Shown here: positions 42,347 to 52,060 of the stretch, piece after piece | How the letters are laid out: every line of letters begins with the position of its first letter | Numbering within the stretch: the first letter of the stretch is position 1 | Origin: Chryseobacterium endalhagicum | Lineage (GTDB): Bacteria; Bacteroidota; Bacteroidia; Flavobacteriales; Weeksellaceae | Direction: 5' to 3' | Assembly (NCBI RefSeq): GCF_016745235.1 | Contig: NZ_JAELVM010000001.1 | Coordinates: 1,625,856-1,689,855, forward strand | Length of the DNA stretch: 64,000 bases | The notes under the pieces: generated by a model | Databases searched by the model: none | What the model was told of the DNA's origin: nothing | Seen by the model: the letters and a program-made list of their open reading frames with translations, nothing else | Position numbers and translations under genes: made by a program

Positions 42347-43639
42347 GTGGAAAAACAGTATAAAATTGCCGTTATCGGATTAGGATATGTAGGCCTTCCT
42401 CTGGCCCGATTATTTGCAACCCAATATCCGGTTGTAGGTTTCGATATCAATCAGAAAAGAATTGAAGAATTAAATACAGGGGTAGACGTTACTCTGGAAG
42501 TGGAAAATGATGTTTTAAAAGCAATCTTAAAAGAAGAAAACCCTTTTAACCAGCCTGCTGAAAACGGATTGTACTGCTCTGCTGATATGAAAGATATCCA
42601 GGATGCAAACATCTACATCATAACCGTTCCTACACCTGTTGACAAACATAACCGTCCGGATCTGACCCCTTTATATAAATCTTCAGAAACGGTGGGCAGA
42701 GTATTGTCCGAAGGAGATATCGTGATTTACGAATCTACCGTGTATCCGGGAGCTACAGAAGAAGAATGTATTCCGGTTCTGGAAAAAGTTTCAGGATTGA
42801 AATTCAATCAGAACTTCTTTGCAGGCTATTCTCCTGAACGTATCAATCCGGGAGATAAGGAACATACCGTAGAAAAGATCCTTAAAGTAACTTCAGGTTC
42901 CACACCGGAAATCGGGAAAACAGTAGATGCTTTATATAAATCTGTGATCGTGGCAGGAACCCACCTGGCTCCAACCATCAAAATTGCAGAAGCAGCCAAA
43001 GTAATTGAAAACTCCCAGAGAGATATCAATATCGCTTTTGTGAATGAGCTGGCGAAAATTTTCAACCTTTTGGAAATAGATACCCATGCAGTACTTGAAG
43101 CTGCAGGCACCAAGTGGAACTTTTTACCGTTCAAACCGGGATTGGTAGGCGGTCACTGTATTGGGGTAGATCCTTATTATCTGGCTCAGAAGGCCCAGGA
43201 GAACGGCTATCATCCGGAAATTATTCTGGCCGGCCGCCGTCTGAATGATTCTATGGGGCAGTATGTGGCTTCCCAACTGGTGAAAACAATGATCAAAAAG
43301 AAAATCACGATCAATGGAGCAAGAGTATTGAACCTGGGAATAACATTTAAAGAAAACTGTCCGGATGTGCGTAATACCAAAGCGGTAGACGTTATCCACG
43401 GGCTTGAAGACTATGCTTTGCATGTGACTACTTTCGATCCTTGGGCTAAGCCTGAAGAAGTACAGCATGAGTATGATCTTACGGTGGTGAATGAAATTCC
43501 GGATGAGAAATTTGATGCCATTATTCTTACCGTTGCCCACAAGGAATTTATGGGAATCAACCTGAATAATTACCTGAAGGAAGACGGAATTATCTATGAT
43601 GTAAAGGGAGTGCTGGAAGAATGTGATTCCAGACTGTAA
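42347..43639 (+). CDS. tviB: UDP-N-acetylglucosamine 6-dehydrogenase (TviB/WbpA type)
   Basis: A 430-residue protein using a GTG start. NAD-binding [16 protein letters not shown], the family block [29 protein letters not shown], and the catalytic cysteine in [16 protein letters not shown] at about 265-280. The C-terminal domain has [16 protein letters not shown]. Sequence blocks fit the TviB branch (UDP-GlcNAc substrate) better than WecC, even though wecB follows. It oxidises UDP-GlcNAc to UDP-GlcNAcA in the cytoplasm. A full alignment would settle the TviB versus WecC choice. Confidence 0.85.
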   Translation: MEKQYKIAVIGLGYVGLPLARLFATQYPVVGFDINQKRIEELNTGVDVTLEVENDVLKAILKEENPFNQPAENGLYCSADMKDIQDANIYIITVPTPVDKHNRPDLTPLYKSSETVGRVLSEGDIVIYESTVYPGATEEECIPVLEKVSGLKFNQNFFAGYSPERINPGDKEHTVEKILKVTSGSTPEIGKTVDALYKSVIVAGTHLAPTIKIAEAAKVIENSQRDINIAFVNELAKIFNLLEIDTHAVLEAAGTKWNFLPFKPGLVGGHCIGVDPYYLAQKAQENGYHPEIILAGRRLNDSMGQYVASQLVKTMIKKKITINGARVLNLGITFKENCPDVRNTKAVDVIHGLEDYALHVTTFDPWAKPEEVQHEYDLTVVNEIPDEKFDAIILTVAHKEFMGINLNNYLKEDGIIYDVKGVLEECDSRL

Positions 43640-43659
43640 ATATTTATTTGCTTAAAATT

Positions 43660-44778
43660 ATGAAAAAAAGACATCTGATTGTTTTTGGAACAAGACCGGA
43701 AGCTATAAAAATGGCTCCACTGGTAAAAGAATTTCAAAAAGAAGAGTCATTTGAGACTAAAGTTTGCGTTACAGCTCAGCATAGAGAGATGTTGGATCAG
43801 GTTTTAAGTTTTTTTGATATCAAACCGGACTACGATTTAAATCTGATGAAGCCCGGCCAGAATTTGTACAACCTCACGGCTGATATCATCACCGGACTGA
43901 AATCTGTTTTAGAAGATTTTAATCCGGATTATGTGTACGTGCATGGGGATACAACGACGACCATGGCGACCAGCATTGCCAGTTTCTATTCCGGGGCCAA
44001 AGTATGCCATGTGGAAGCAGGATTGAGAACCCATGACAAAAGATCTCCATTCCCTGAAGAAATGAACCGCCAGGTAGCGGGACGTATTGCTGATTATCAT
44101 TTTGCCCCGACAGAACAGTCGAAGCTTAATTTATTGGCAGAAAACACTAAAGAAGAAAATATATTGGTCACAGGTAATACTGTGATAGACGCATTATTTT
44201 ACAGCTCAGAAAAAGTGGAGCATATAGATAATAAAGAAATAGAAACACTGAGGTCCATCATAGATGTATCCAAAAAAATTGTACTGGTTACAGGACACAG
44301 AAGGGAAAACCACGGACAGGGATTTATCAATATTTGTGAAGCATTAAAAGAAATTGCCGTTACAAATCCTGATGTGCAGGTTATTTACCCTGTACACCTG
44401 AATCCCAATGTGAAAGGACCTGTGTATGAAATTTTATCTGAGGTTAATAATATAGTATTGATCGAGCCTTTAGCTTATCCGGCTTTTGTATGGTTAATGA
44501 ATCAGTCGTATATGATCATTACCGATTCCGGAGGGATACAAGAGGAAGCTCCGAGTCTTGGGAAGCCGGTACTGGTGATGCGCGATACTACGGAAAGACC
44601 GGAAGCAGTGAATGCCGGAACGGTAATTCTGGTAGGTACAGATAAAAATAAAATTGTTTCAGAAGCGCAGAGTTTGTTAAATGATACCGTACGTTACCAA
44701 TCCATGAGAGAACTGCATAATCCTTATGGTGATGGAACGGCATGTGAACGCATCGTAAATTTTATAAAAAGTAAATAA
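43660..44778 (+). CDS. wecB: UDP-GlcNAc 2-epimerase, non-hydrolysing (WecB)
   Basis: A 372-residue protein from the ATG at 43660 ([20 protein letters not shown]); the TTG at 43648 is less likely. Landmarks: [53 protein letters not shown], and [18 protein letters not shown]. It interconverts UDP-GlcNAc and UDP-ManNAc. Whether the capsule contains ManNAc or its uronate depends on the specificity of the neighbouring dehydrogenase. Its stop codon touches the flippase start, so the two are co-translated. Confidence 0.9.
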   Translation: MKKRHLIVFGTRPEAIKMAPLVKEFQKEESFETKVCVTAQHREMLDQVLSFFDIKPDYDLNLMKPGQNLYNLTADIITGLKSVLEDFNPDYVYVHGDTTTTMATSIASFYSGAKVCHVEAGLRTHDKRSPFPEEMNRQVAGRIADYHFAPTEQSKLNLLAENTKEENILVTGNTVIDALFYSSEKVEHIDNKEIETLRSIIDVSKKIVLVTGHRRENHGQGFINICEALKEIAVTNPDVQVIYPVHLNPNVKGPVYEILSEVNNIVLIEPLAYPAFVWLMNQSYMIITDSGGIQEEAPSLGKPVLVMRDTTERPEAVNAGTVILVGTDKNKIVSEAQSLLNDTVRYQSMRELHNPYGDGTACERIVNFIKSK

Positions 44779-46089
44779 ATGAATATATCTTCTCTGCTTA
44801 AAAAGAAGATGTTTAAAGAAACTTTGACGTATTCCATAGGAAGCTTTGGATCAAAGATTCTTTCATTTTTATTAGTCCCTTTTTACACCTATTTTCTCAC
44901 TAAAAAAGAATTGGGAGAATACGACTTACTGCTTACCACAATAAGTCTTTTTGCGCCGCTGGTTTCATTACAGATTTCTGATGCTACGTACAGATGGTTG
45001 ATTGATAAAGAATACATCAGTGAAGACCAGAAGGCAAAAATTATGACCAATTCTATCATCACGTTATGTATAGGGTATCTTATTTTTTGTATTGGTTTTT
45101 CCATTTATGTCTTTTTCAACAGCTTTCAGTATGAGGGCTATTTTATCGTACTGATTTTCCTGAATTGTTTACTGCCCTTATTACAGAGCATTTTAAGAGG
45201 ACAGGGAAACACGAAGCAGTTTGCGATCAACGGGATTCTGACTACTTTTTTGATTGTAGTTTTTAATGTCGTTTTCATTTATGTTTTAAAATTAAATGTT
45301 GAAGGAGTCTTTATTGCCAATATTGCAGCGTACACGGTAGCATGTATTCTGATTTTGTATAAGGTGAAAATACTTCAGTATTTCAAATTTAAATATTGGG
45401 ATCCTGAGCTTATAAAATCTATGGCATCCTATTCTTTGCCTTTGATTCCCAATTTAATGAGCTGGTGGGCCATATCATCTGCCAGTAAATTTATTATCCT
45501 GCATTATATGGGACCCGAAGGAAATGGATTATATGCGGTAGCAAGCCGTTTTCCCGCATTGCTTCTGGTGATCAATTCTGTTTTGCTGCTGCCGCTGCAG
45601 GATAGGATCTTAAAAGAAGAAGATAACCTGACCTTTAACAGATTACTGGGAAAGTTTATCATGTTTGAATTGGCCCTGGCCTTTACGCTGGGTATTTTAT
45701 CCCCTTTGATGACCAAAATACTGGTCTCCAAAGAGTATTTCGAAACCTGGGAATATATGCCCTATTTGTATCTGGGGGTAGGATTCAATGCCATTGCCGG
45801 TTTTCTGGGATTAAAATATCAGAAAGAAAAGAATACATTAAAAATCACATTGACGACCTTGCTGGGCGCTGTTGTATCCATAGCATTAAGTATTGTTTTT
45901 ATACAGTATATAGGCCTGCAGGGAATATCAATTTCGTTTTTATTAGGATTTCTGGTGGTTTTACTGTTACGGTATATTGATATATATAAAAAAGAGATTT
46001 TTAATATCAAATTTTTTATCATCATCCTTTTACCGGTGGTTACTTACTTAAGTATTTTATTAATCAAAAAAGCGATATCATGTTTTTAA
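44779..46089 (+). CDS. wzx: Polysaccharide flippase (Wzx, MATE-like fold)
   Basis: A 436-residue integral membrane protein with about 12 hydrophobic segments and few polar loops. It starts KEMFKETLTYSIGSFGSKI-like (LTYSIGSFGSKILSFLLVPF), the usual opening of the Wzx/polysaccharide-biosynthesis family. SLPLIPNLMSWWAISSASK in the middle is another hallmark. It flips undecaprenyl-linked repeat units across the inner membrane. It directly abuts wecB and overlaps the acyltransferase gene by 10 bases. Confidence 0.85.
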   Translation: MNISSLLKKKMFKETLTYSIGSFGSKILSFLLVPFYTYFLTKKELGEYDLLLTTISLFAPLVSLQISDATYRWLIDKEYISEDQKAKIMTNSIITLCIGYLIFCIGFSIYVFFNSFQYEGYFIVLIFLNCLLPLLQSILRGQGNTKQFAINGILTTFLIVVFNVVFIYVLKLNVEGVFIANIAAYTVACILILYKVKILQYFKFKYWDPELIKSMASYSLPLIPNLMSWWAISSASKFIILHYMGPEGNGLYAVASRFPALLLVINSVLLLPLQDRILKEEDNLTFNRLLGKFIMFELALAFTLGILSPLMTKILVSKEYFETWEYMPYLYLGVGFNAIAGFLGLKYQKEKNTLKITLTTLLGAVVSIALSIVFIQYIGLQGISISFLLGFLVVLLLRYIDIYKKEIFNIKFFIIILLPVVTYLSILLIKKAISCF

Positions 46090-46631
46090 TTGGAAAATTA
46101 AATAGAATTCTCGATCAGATCAAGTTTAATAAAACCAAAAAAAGATTAAAACATTTTGGTGAGCTTAACGATATAAACCCCAATATAAGGCTGCTGTATC
46201 CTGACAGGATTTCCATTGGCTCCTATGTATATATTGGCCCCAATGCCGACATCAACGGGCTTGGAGAAGTTGAAATCAGTAACGGAGTCATCATTGGCCC
46301 GAATTTAACCGTTCATTCGGCTAATCATAAGTTCAGGGATTCAAAATTTATTCCTTATGATGAAACTTTTGAATTCAAAAAAGTAAAAATTGATGAAAAT
46401 GTATGGATCGGGGGAAATGTAATCATTACACCCGGAAGCCAGATTGGAGAAGGATGCATCATTGGTGCCGGATGTGTGGTTTCAGGAAAAATACCGCCGC
46501 TTTCCATTGTCGTGGGAAATCCTTGCCAGGTCATTAAATCAAGAGATGCAGAACATTACTACAGATTAAAATCTGAAGATGCGATTTATTTGAAAAATAA
46601 ATTATTAAAAAATATCAAGCCGGAAATATAA
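46080..46631 (+). CDS. Hexapeptide-repeat acyltransferase
   Basis: A 183-residue left-handed beta-helix protein: repeats around RISIGSYVYIGPNADING and VIIGPNLTVHSANHKF (with the catalytic-type histidine), then VWIGGNVIITPGSQIGEG and a VVGNPCQVIKS end. It resembles WbbJ/Maa-type O-acetyltransferases that modify capsule or O-antigen sugars with acetyl-CoA. It overlaps wzx by 10 bases and the next gene by one, so translation is tightly coupled. Acceptor sugar unknown. Confidence 0.8.
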   Translation: MFLIGKLNRILDQIKFNKTKKRLKHFGELNDINPNIRLLYPDRISIGSYVYIGPNADINGLGEVEISNGVIIGPNLTVHSANHKFRDSKFIPYDETFEFKKVKIDENVWIGGNVIITPGSQIGEGCIIGAGCVVSGKIPPLSIVVGNPCQVIKSRDAEHYYRLKSEDAIYLKNKLLKNIKPEI

Positions 46632-47710
46632 TGAATATATCAATAAAAGGAGCATATGGTGACAGTAATTTTGGCGATGATTTGTTGATGATCGTGTTTG
46701 AGGATTTCATCAAAGCCAATATCAAAAACAGTTCCCTGAATTTTATAGGAGCTGAAAATAGCTATGTCTCTAAATTTTTAAGTGATTCTTCATACAGTAA
46801 CAATCAGAAAGATGATCTGCTGATTTATGGTGGAGGAACCCAGTTTTTTTCATTTATAGAAAAATCTACGCTTAAAACCAAACTAAAGAATAATATATCC
46901 AAAAGTCCGGTTAAAATATTAAAAAAGGTATTTCAGAAGCTTGGACCGGGAAATGAAGCGGTAACCCGTTTTGAAAAAGCTTTTCTGGGCTTTGGATTGG
47001 GGCCTTTTAACAATAACATGCAAGCTATAGAATTTGCAAAGAATCAGTTGAAAGATTCCCTGTTTACAGGAGTAAGAGATCAGGTTTCTTATGAGTATTG
47101 CAACGACTGGAATATCCAATCATTCTTAGGAGCTGATGTGGTATTTTCCTCCGGTTTTAATAAATATATTCAAAACGTTCCGCAGGTTGAAGATTCCGGC
47201 AAAATAGGAATTATCGTGCGGGACTGGGAGTGGAAGAACAGTGAAGCAGATTATCAGGAACAGCTGATCAGCTTTGTGAATGCCAATCCGCAACTTGATG
47301 TTACGTTTATAGTATTTGCAAAAGATAAAGATCCGAAATGGATGAAAAGGATACAGGATTACAAAAGTATAGTCTGGAATCCGGAAACCATGGAAATCAA
47401 TGATTTTATAGAGATTTTAAACTCATTTTCCACATTCATTACGGCACGTTATCATGGAGCTATTATTGCCGGCCTCCTGGGAAAGAAAGTGATCTGCGTG
47501 GAAATAGAGCCTAAATTAAGGATTCTTACCCAGCAGATTCCGTCATTTGCTTTGTGGAATAATGATTTTGATATTCCGAAGCTTAATGATTTAGTCCAGT
47601 CAGATCTGGAAAAGGATCATCAGAAATACATTTCAGAGCTCAGATCAAAAGCAGATGAAATGTTGAACCAATTTGTAAAAAAATATAACAGCAGATTTAA
47701 TGGAGAATAA
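46631..47710 (+). CDS. Polysaccharide pyruvyl transferase family protein
   Basis: A 359-residue protein: N-terminal ISIKGAYGDSNFGDDLLM, LLIYGGGTQFFSF, GLGPFNN, VRDQVSYEYC, and a C-terminal ITARYHGAIIAGLLGKKVIC. These are the signature blocks of the PF04230 (CsaB-like) family, which adds pyruvate ketals to surface polysaccharides or acts in related transfers. It overlaps the glycosyltransferase gene by 11 bases. Pyruvylation is plausible but the family is broad. Confidence 0.8.
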   Translation: MNISIKGAYGDSNFGDDLLMIVFEDFIKANIKNSSLNFIGAENSYVSKFLSDSSYSNNQKDDLLIYGGGTQFFSFIEKSTLKTKLKNNISKSPVKILKKVFQKLGPGNEAVTRFEKAFLGFGLGPFNNNMQAIEFAKNQLKDSLFTGVRDQVSYEYCNDWNIQSFLGADVVFSSGFNKYIQNVPQVEDSGKIGIIVRDWEWKNSEADYQEQLISFVNANPQLDVTFIVFAKDKDPKWMKRIQDYKSIVWNPETMEINDFIEILNSFSTFITARYHGAIIAGLLGKKVICVEIEPKLRILTQQIPSFALWNNDFDIPKLNDLVQSDLEKDHQKYISELRSKADEMLNQFVKKYNSRFNGE

Positions 47711-48782
47711 AGAAATTGTAATAGTTCATAAAACCTGCGTTTCAGATTACCCTCCTTTATTGGCTTTTATAAAGTATCTGAATAAAAACGGTTATAAAAT
47801 TCATCTGGTATTAGGTTTTGAAAAAGGAAACCTGATCGATGAGCTGAACAGTCTTTGCGACAAAGTTCATTTAACCAATATAAAACCTTCATCCAACAAG
47901 TTTTTATACTGGTTTAAGATCAGAAAAACGTTTTGGAAAATTATTAATGAGAACAGGTATCAGGAGAAACTGATCTGGATTCCGGCCGCAGATACCACCC
48001 TGGCTTTGGGGAATAAATTATTATCCCTGAACTATGTGCTTAATCTATACGAGCTGTTTGATTACGCGCCAAGGTACATCAAAGGCCTTGAAAAATTTGC
48101 AAAAAATGCAAAGCTTGTTATCTGCTCCAATTTGGACAGAGCGAATATACTTCGGGTTTGGTGGAAGCTGGCTAAAACGCCGGAAGTTATTCTGAATAAA
48201 CCGTATTCGGAGCTGTCTGAAAGAAATCTTCCTTTGACGGATGAACTGTCGAAGCTGTTGGAACCTGTAAAAGACAAAAAGAAAATTATTTATCAGGGAG
48301 TTATTTTTCCTGAAAGAGAACTCGAAGGAATCTGCCGCTACATCAATCAGTCAGAAGATTTTGCACTGATCATTATGGGTAAGGAAACAGACTATTTGAA
48401 AAAACTCAAAACCATCTGTCCTTCCATCATCCATATTCCGTTTGTAGCGCCTCCTTATCATCTGCATGTAACCAGCCATGCGGATATTGGTATATTAACG
48501 TATGATCACTCCTCTCTGAACAATATATTTTGTGCACCGAACAAATTATGGGAGTTTTCTAATTTTTCTATGCCAATGATCGGGAATGATATTCCGGGGC
48601 TTATCAATACGGTGGCAGCCAGCAGAATGGGAGAGTGCATTGATTTTCAGAAAGAAGATCAGGTCGCTAAAACCCTGCACAGCATATTGGAAAATTATAC
48701 GGAATATTCCAGGAATGCCAAATCATTTTATAACAGTTATAATTATGATCTGGAATTAGACCGTATCATGCAGAAATTGTAG
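47700..48782 (+). CDS. Glycosyltransferase, GT-B fold
   Basis: A 360-residue protein with a GT-B pattern: N-terminal Rossmann half (VIVHKTCVSDYPPLLAFIKY), then a C-terminal half with KKIIYQGVIFPERELEG, FALIIMGKETDYLKKL, and an acceptor/nucleotide-binding block NIFCAPNKLWEFSNFSMPMI. The latter resembles the EX7E-like region of family 4. It adds one sugar to the repeat unit at the cytoplasmic face. No membrane segment. It overlaps the upstream gene by 11 bases. Linkage unknown. Confidence 0.75.
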   Translation: MENKEIVIVHKTCVSDYPPLLAFIKYLNKNGYKIHLVLGFEKGNLIDELNSLCDKVHLTNIKPSSNKFLYWFKIRKTFWKIINENRYQEKLIWIPAADTTLALGNKLLSLNYVLNLYELFDYAPRYIKGLEKFAKNAKLVICSNLDRANILRVWWKLAKTPEVILNKPYSELSERNLPLTDELSKLLEPVKDKKKIIYQGVIFPERELEGICRYINQSEDFALIIMGKETDYLKKLKTICPSIIHIPFVAPPYHLHVTSHADIGILTYDHSSLNNIFCAPNKLWEFSNFSMPMIGNDIPGLINTVAASRMGECIDFQKEDQVAKTLHSILENYTEYSRNAKSFYNSYNYDLELDRIMQKL

Positions 48783-48792
48783 AAAAAGAGAA

Positions 48793-49878
48793 ATGGACGC
48801 TATTATAAATGCATTTAATTTAAGATTTACACTTGTTTATTTAAGTGTAGCACTTTTTGCTGTCATTTTGATTAATGAATATATCTACAGAAGAAAAAAC
48901 TCTGATGAAATTCAGAATTTTTTATTAATATTTTTTGCATTGGTTATGATATTACTGATCGGATTCCGGGACAAGAAAGTAGGTTCGGATTCAGAAAGAT
49001 CACTGATCTATTTCACCGGAGCTAAAGTGGTAAGATCTTTAAGTGAGCTCAAGGATATAGGAATTTACTTTGTTTCCATGCTGGCCCGTAAGCTGAGTGA
49101 CAATTATAAAGCATTTTTTACATTAAATGCCATATTATACGTAACGCCAATTATTGTAGGGATAAGGAATTTAACCCAGAAAAACAGATTTCTGATTTTC
49201 TTTATTGTGGTCAGTATGTTCTTCTTTAAAACAATGGGGATCAACACCACAAGACAGGGGATTGCTTTCTCTTTCTTTTTTCTGGCCGTAACCTATTTTG
49301 ATAAGAAAAAGTGGTTAGCCATTGTGTTTTTCATCATTGCATTTTTTAACCATGCTTCCATTATCATCCCTATTGTGGTTTTCTTAATGTCTACGAAGAT
49401 CAATAACCTCAAGGTGATATTTTCCATCTACATCGTGGCTACCGTACTGTCATTGGTGAATTTTAATCTTAATGATCTTTTAGGGAAGATCCCGGTACTG
49501 AATATTCTGGTAGAGGAAAGATTGGATCAGTATTACGCAAAAGGCGCAAAAGTGGCTTACAAAACAGGTTTCAGACTGAACTTTTTTGTATTCAATACCA
49601 TATTTGCGGTGATTGGGTATTATACCCTTAAAAATATAGAAAATATAGAGGAGAAGTTAAAATATAAAAGGTTTTATGTAACGTATATGCTTACATCGGC
49701 TTTTTTCTTTCTGATGTTCTCCGCCGCGTTCAGTGACCGTTTTGGTTTTCTGTCATGGATCTTCATTCCTTTTCTGATGTATCCATACACGCAGACCAAC
49801 AGAAAAATAGGATTTATCAATTTATTGGGAGTATTCTTTATTTGTTTCTTCCTGTTTTTAATATTTAATTTAAAATAA
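48793..49878 (+). CDS. wzy: O-antigen/capsule polymerase (EpsG-like Wzy)
   Basis: A 361-residue integral membrane protein with about 10 hydrophobic segments. Two EpsG-family marks: LIGFRDKKVGSDSERSL near residue 55-72, and NTTRQGIAFSFFFLAVTYF at about 152-170, followed by a conserved AFFNHASIII. It polymerises repeat units in the periplasm. Its position between glycosyltransferase genes and after wzx fits a Wzx/Wzy-dependent system. Wzy proteins are poorly conserved, so the call rests on these motifs and topology. Confidence 0.8.
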   Translation: MDAIINAFNLRFTLVYLSVALFAVILINEYIYRRKNSDEIQNFLLIFFALVMILLIGFRDKKVGSDSERSLIYFTGAKVVRSLSELKDIGIYFVSMLARKLSDNYKAFFTLNAILYVTPIIVGIRNLTQKNRFLIFFIVVSMFFFKTMGINTTRQGIAFSFFFLAVTYFDKKKWLAIVFFIIAFFNHASIIIPIVVFLMSTKINNLKVIFSIYIVATVLSLVNFNLNDLLGKIPVLNILVEERLDQYYAKGAKVAYKTGFRLNFFVFNTIFAVIGYYTLKNIENIEEKLKYKRFYVTYMLTSAFFFLMFSAAFSDRFGFLSWIFIPFLMYPYTQTNRKIGFINLLGVFFICFFLFLIFNLK

Positions 49879-50681
49879 TGATATCAGTAGTAATCCCTTT
49901 GTACAACAAAGAAAAATATATTAAGGAAACCATCCTTAAAGTGCTGAATCAGACGTATCAGCATTTTGAAATCATTATTGTTAATGATGGCAGCAAAGAT
50001 AAAGGTCCGGACATCGTGAGTGAAATAGATGATCCAAGAGTGAAGCTGTTTAATAAAGAAAATGGAGGCGTTTCTTCGGCCCGTAATGCCGGAATTGAAA
50101 GATCCCAATATGAATACATTGCGTTTCTGGATGCAGATGATGAATGGCTGCCCAATCATTTGGAGGAAATCAGTAAGCTGATTACAAAATATAAAGACCA
50201 TGCAGATGTTTTTGTGACCAATTTTGCAAGAAAATATGGTACAGGAAACATTGTTGATAATAGAAAACAGGATGAGCTTAAAGAAGGATTGGTCAAAGAC
50301 TATTTCAAAATAGTTCTTAAAAAAGGAGTAATCCATACATCCTGTGTCTGTGTGAGTAAAAAAGCTTTATTGAAAGCCAACTCATTCGATGAACGCTTAT
50401 CCAGAGGAGAAGATATGGATCTGTGGGCGAGGTTAGCCAGAGAATTTGGAATAGCCTATTCCCCTGCAGTGACGGAATTATACCTTCAGGAGGCCGAAAA
50501 CAATAGCGGAGGAAAGTCAGATGTGACAAGATCCATCATCTATCATCTGGACTTTTCTACAGTAAAATCTATAGACGAGAAAAAATATTTAAAAAATTTA
50601 CTCTATAGAAAATATGCTTCATTATTGAAGAATATGGATTTTGGAAACTTTACTAAATTAATGATTAAACAAGGCTTTTAA
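49878..50681 (+). CDS. Glycosyltransferase family 2
   Basis: A 267-residue GT-A protein: ISVVIPLYNKEKYIKETI at the start, IIIVNDGSKDKG, the NGGVSSARNAGIE block, DXD motif in FLDADDEWLPNH, and a later EDMDLWARLAREFG catalytic-base block. It transfers a sugar from a nucleotide donor to the growing repeat unit. Its ATG shares a base with the stop of the polymerase gene, and its stop overlaps the next start, so it is an integral operon member. Confidence 0.85.
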   Translation: MISVVIPLYNKEKYIKETILKVLNQTYQHFEIIIVNDGSKDKGPDIVSEIDDPRVKLFNKENGGVSSARNAGIERSQYEYIAFLDADDEWLPNHLEEISKLITKYKDHADVFVTNFARKYGTGNIVDNRKQDELKEGLVKDYFKIVLKKGVIHTSCVCVSKKALLKANSFDERLSRGEDMDLWARLAREFGIAYSPAVTELYLQEAENNSGGKSDVTRSIIYHLDFSTVKSIDEKKYLKNLLYRKYASLLKNMDFGNFTKLMIKQGF

Positions 50682-52060
50682 TGAAAGAGAAAGTATATAA
50701 AATATTACCCGGTTTTCTTCAGAACTGTTTGGTCTATGCCTATAACAGGCAGGCTTACAAAAGAAGATATGGCGGCGAATACCAGAATTTCAGGAAAGAG
50801 AAAAAAGAAAACCGCCATTTATCATTAGAAGAATTAAAAGCATATCAGAAAAACAGGTATGCACAATTCATAGAATTTGTAACTCAAAACTCGGATTATT
50901 ATAAAAAAACGATCGGAAATATCGAGCATGCTGAATTAATAGAAAATATTTCCAGCCTGCCCATCGTTAATAAAGAAGTGCTCCGTAATAATATTGATGC
51001 CATTACGGTAAAAACTTCAGAAAAATTAGAAAAATCCAAAACAGGAGGAACTACAGGAAAATCCCTGGAAGTGAAGTTCTTTTTCAGAGACAGTCAGGAA
51101 AGATTTGCGTTTTTAGATGATTTCAGATCCAGATTCGGGTACGAACTGGGCAAGAAAACAGCGTGGTTTTCCGGTAAAAATTTATTGACGGATAGTGATG
51201 TTAAAAAGAAGAGATTCTGGAAGACAGATTTTGTACATCATGTCCGTTACTATTCCACATTCCATATCAAGGATGATTATCTTAAATATTATGTGGAAGA
51301 TCTCATCCGTTTCACACCGGAATATTTTGTGGGATTTCCCTCTACCATCCTGGAAATTGCCAAATATGGTATTGCCAACGGATACGACTTTCCGGAAAAT
51401 GCCGTGAAAGCGGTTTTCCCAACGGCAGAAACCATTACCGATGAAACAAGATACTATATTGAGAAATTTTTTAAAACAAAACTTTACAATCAATATGCTT
51501 CCTCTGAAGGCGCTCCTTTTATCATAGAGTGCGAAAAAGGAAATCTTCATTTAGAATTACAGACCGGGGTTTTTGAAGTTTTAGATGAAAATAATCAGCC
51601 TGCGCAGTCCGGAAGGCTGGTAGTTACTTCATTTACAACGGCGGCCACTCCTTTGGTAAGATATGATATCGGGGATTCAATAACCCTTGAAGATGCAGAT
51701 AAAAAATGCAGCTGTGGAAATAACAATCCTTTGGTAAAAGAAATTTTAGGGAGAATTGATGACTTTATCTATTCCGTTGAAAACGGAAAAATCAATTTGG
51801 GAAATGTTTCCAATACCTTAAAAGACACCAAAGGGATTATCAGATTTCAGGCTGTTCAGAATAAGCTGGATGAACTGGATCTGTATGTTGTTACTGACAA
51901 GGAAATCTATTCAAAACAGATTGAAAAAATATTTATTGAAAACTGGAGAGACAGGGTGGGAAATGTGATGAAAATACATCTCAAGTATGTAGATGAGATT
52001 CCTGTAGAAGGCAGTGGAAAATATAGAATCGTAAAAAATAATATAAAAGATTTATTATGA
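50681..52060 (+). CDS. CapK/PaaK-like adenylate-forming protein
   Basis: A 459-residue member of the phenylacetate-CoA ligase (PaaK/CapK) superfamily: EKSKTGGTTGKSLEVKFF is the phosphate-binding loop at about 117-133, with NQYASSEGAPFIIECEKG and VRYDIGDSITL further on, and a C-terminal cap (KEILGRIDDFIYSV). Homologues are common inside capsule loci, where their role is unsettled; activation of an acyl or amino-acid decoration by AMP is the usual proposal. It overlaps its neighbours by 1 and 4 bases. It may supply an acyl group for the adjacent transferase, which is inference. Confidence 0.75.
   Translation: MKEKVYKILPGFLQNCLVYAYNRQAYKRRYGGEYQNFRKEKKENRHLSLEELKAYQKNRYAQFIEFVTQNSDYYKKTIGNIEHAELIENISSLPIVNKEVLRNNIDAITVKTSEKLEKSKTGGTTGKSLEVKFFFRDSQERFAFLDDFRSRFGYELGKKTAWFSGKNLLTDSDVKKKRFWKTDFVHHVRYYSTFHIKDDYLKYYVEDLIRFTPEYFVGFPSTILEIAKYGIANGYDFPENAVKAVFPTAETITDETRYYIEKFFKTKLYNQYASSEGAPFIIECEKGNLHLELQTGVFEVLDENNQPAQSGRLVVTSFTTAATPLVRYDIGDSITLEDADKKCSCGNNNPLVKEILGRIDDFIYSVENGKINLGNVSNTLKDTKGIIRFQAVQNKLDELDLYVVTDKEIYSKQIEKIFIENWRDRVGNVMKIHLKYVDEIPVEGSGKYRIVKNNIKDLL

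Noticed and set aside
49884-50336. 150-codon minus-strand frame opposite the GT2 gene
   Set aside because: The plus strand shows full family 2 glycosyltransferase motifs; the antisense frame is low-complexity and has no start context.
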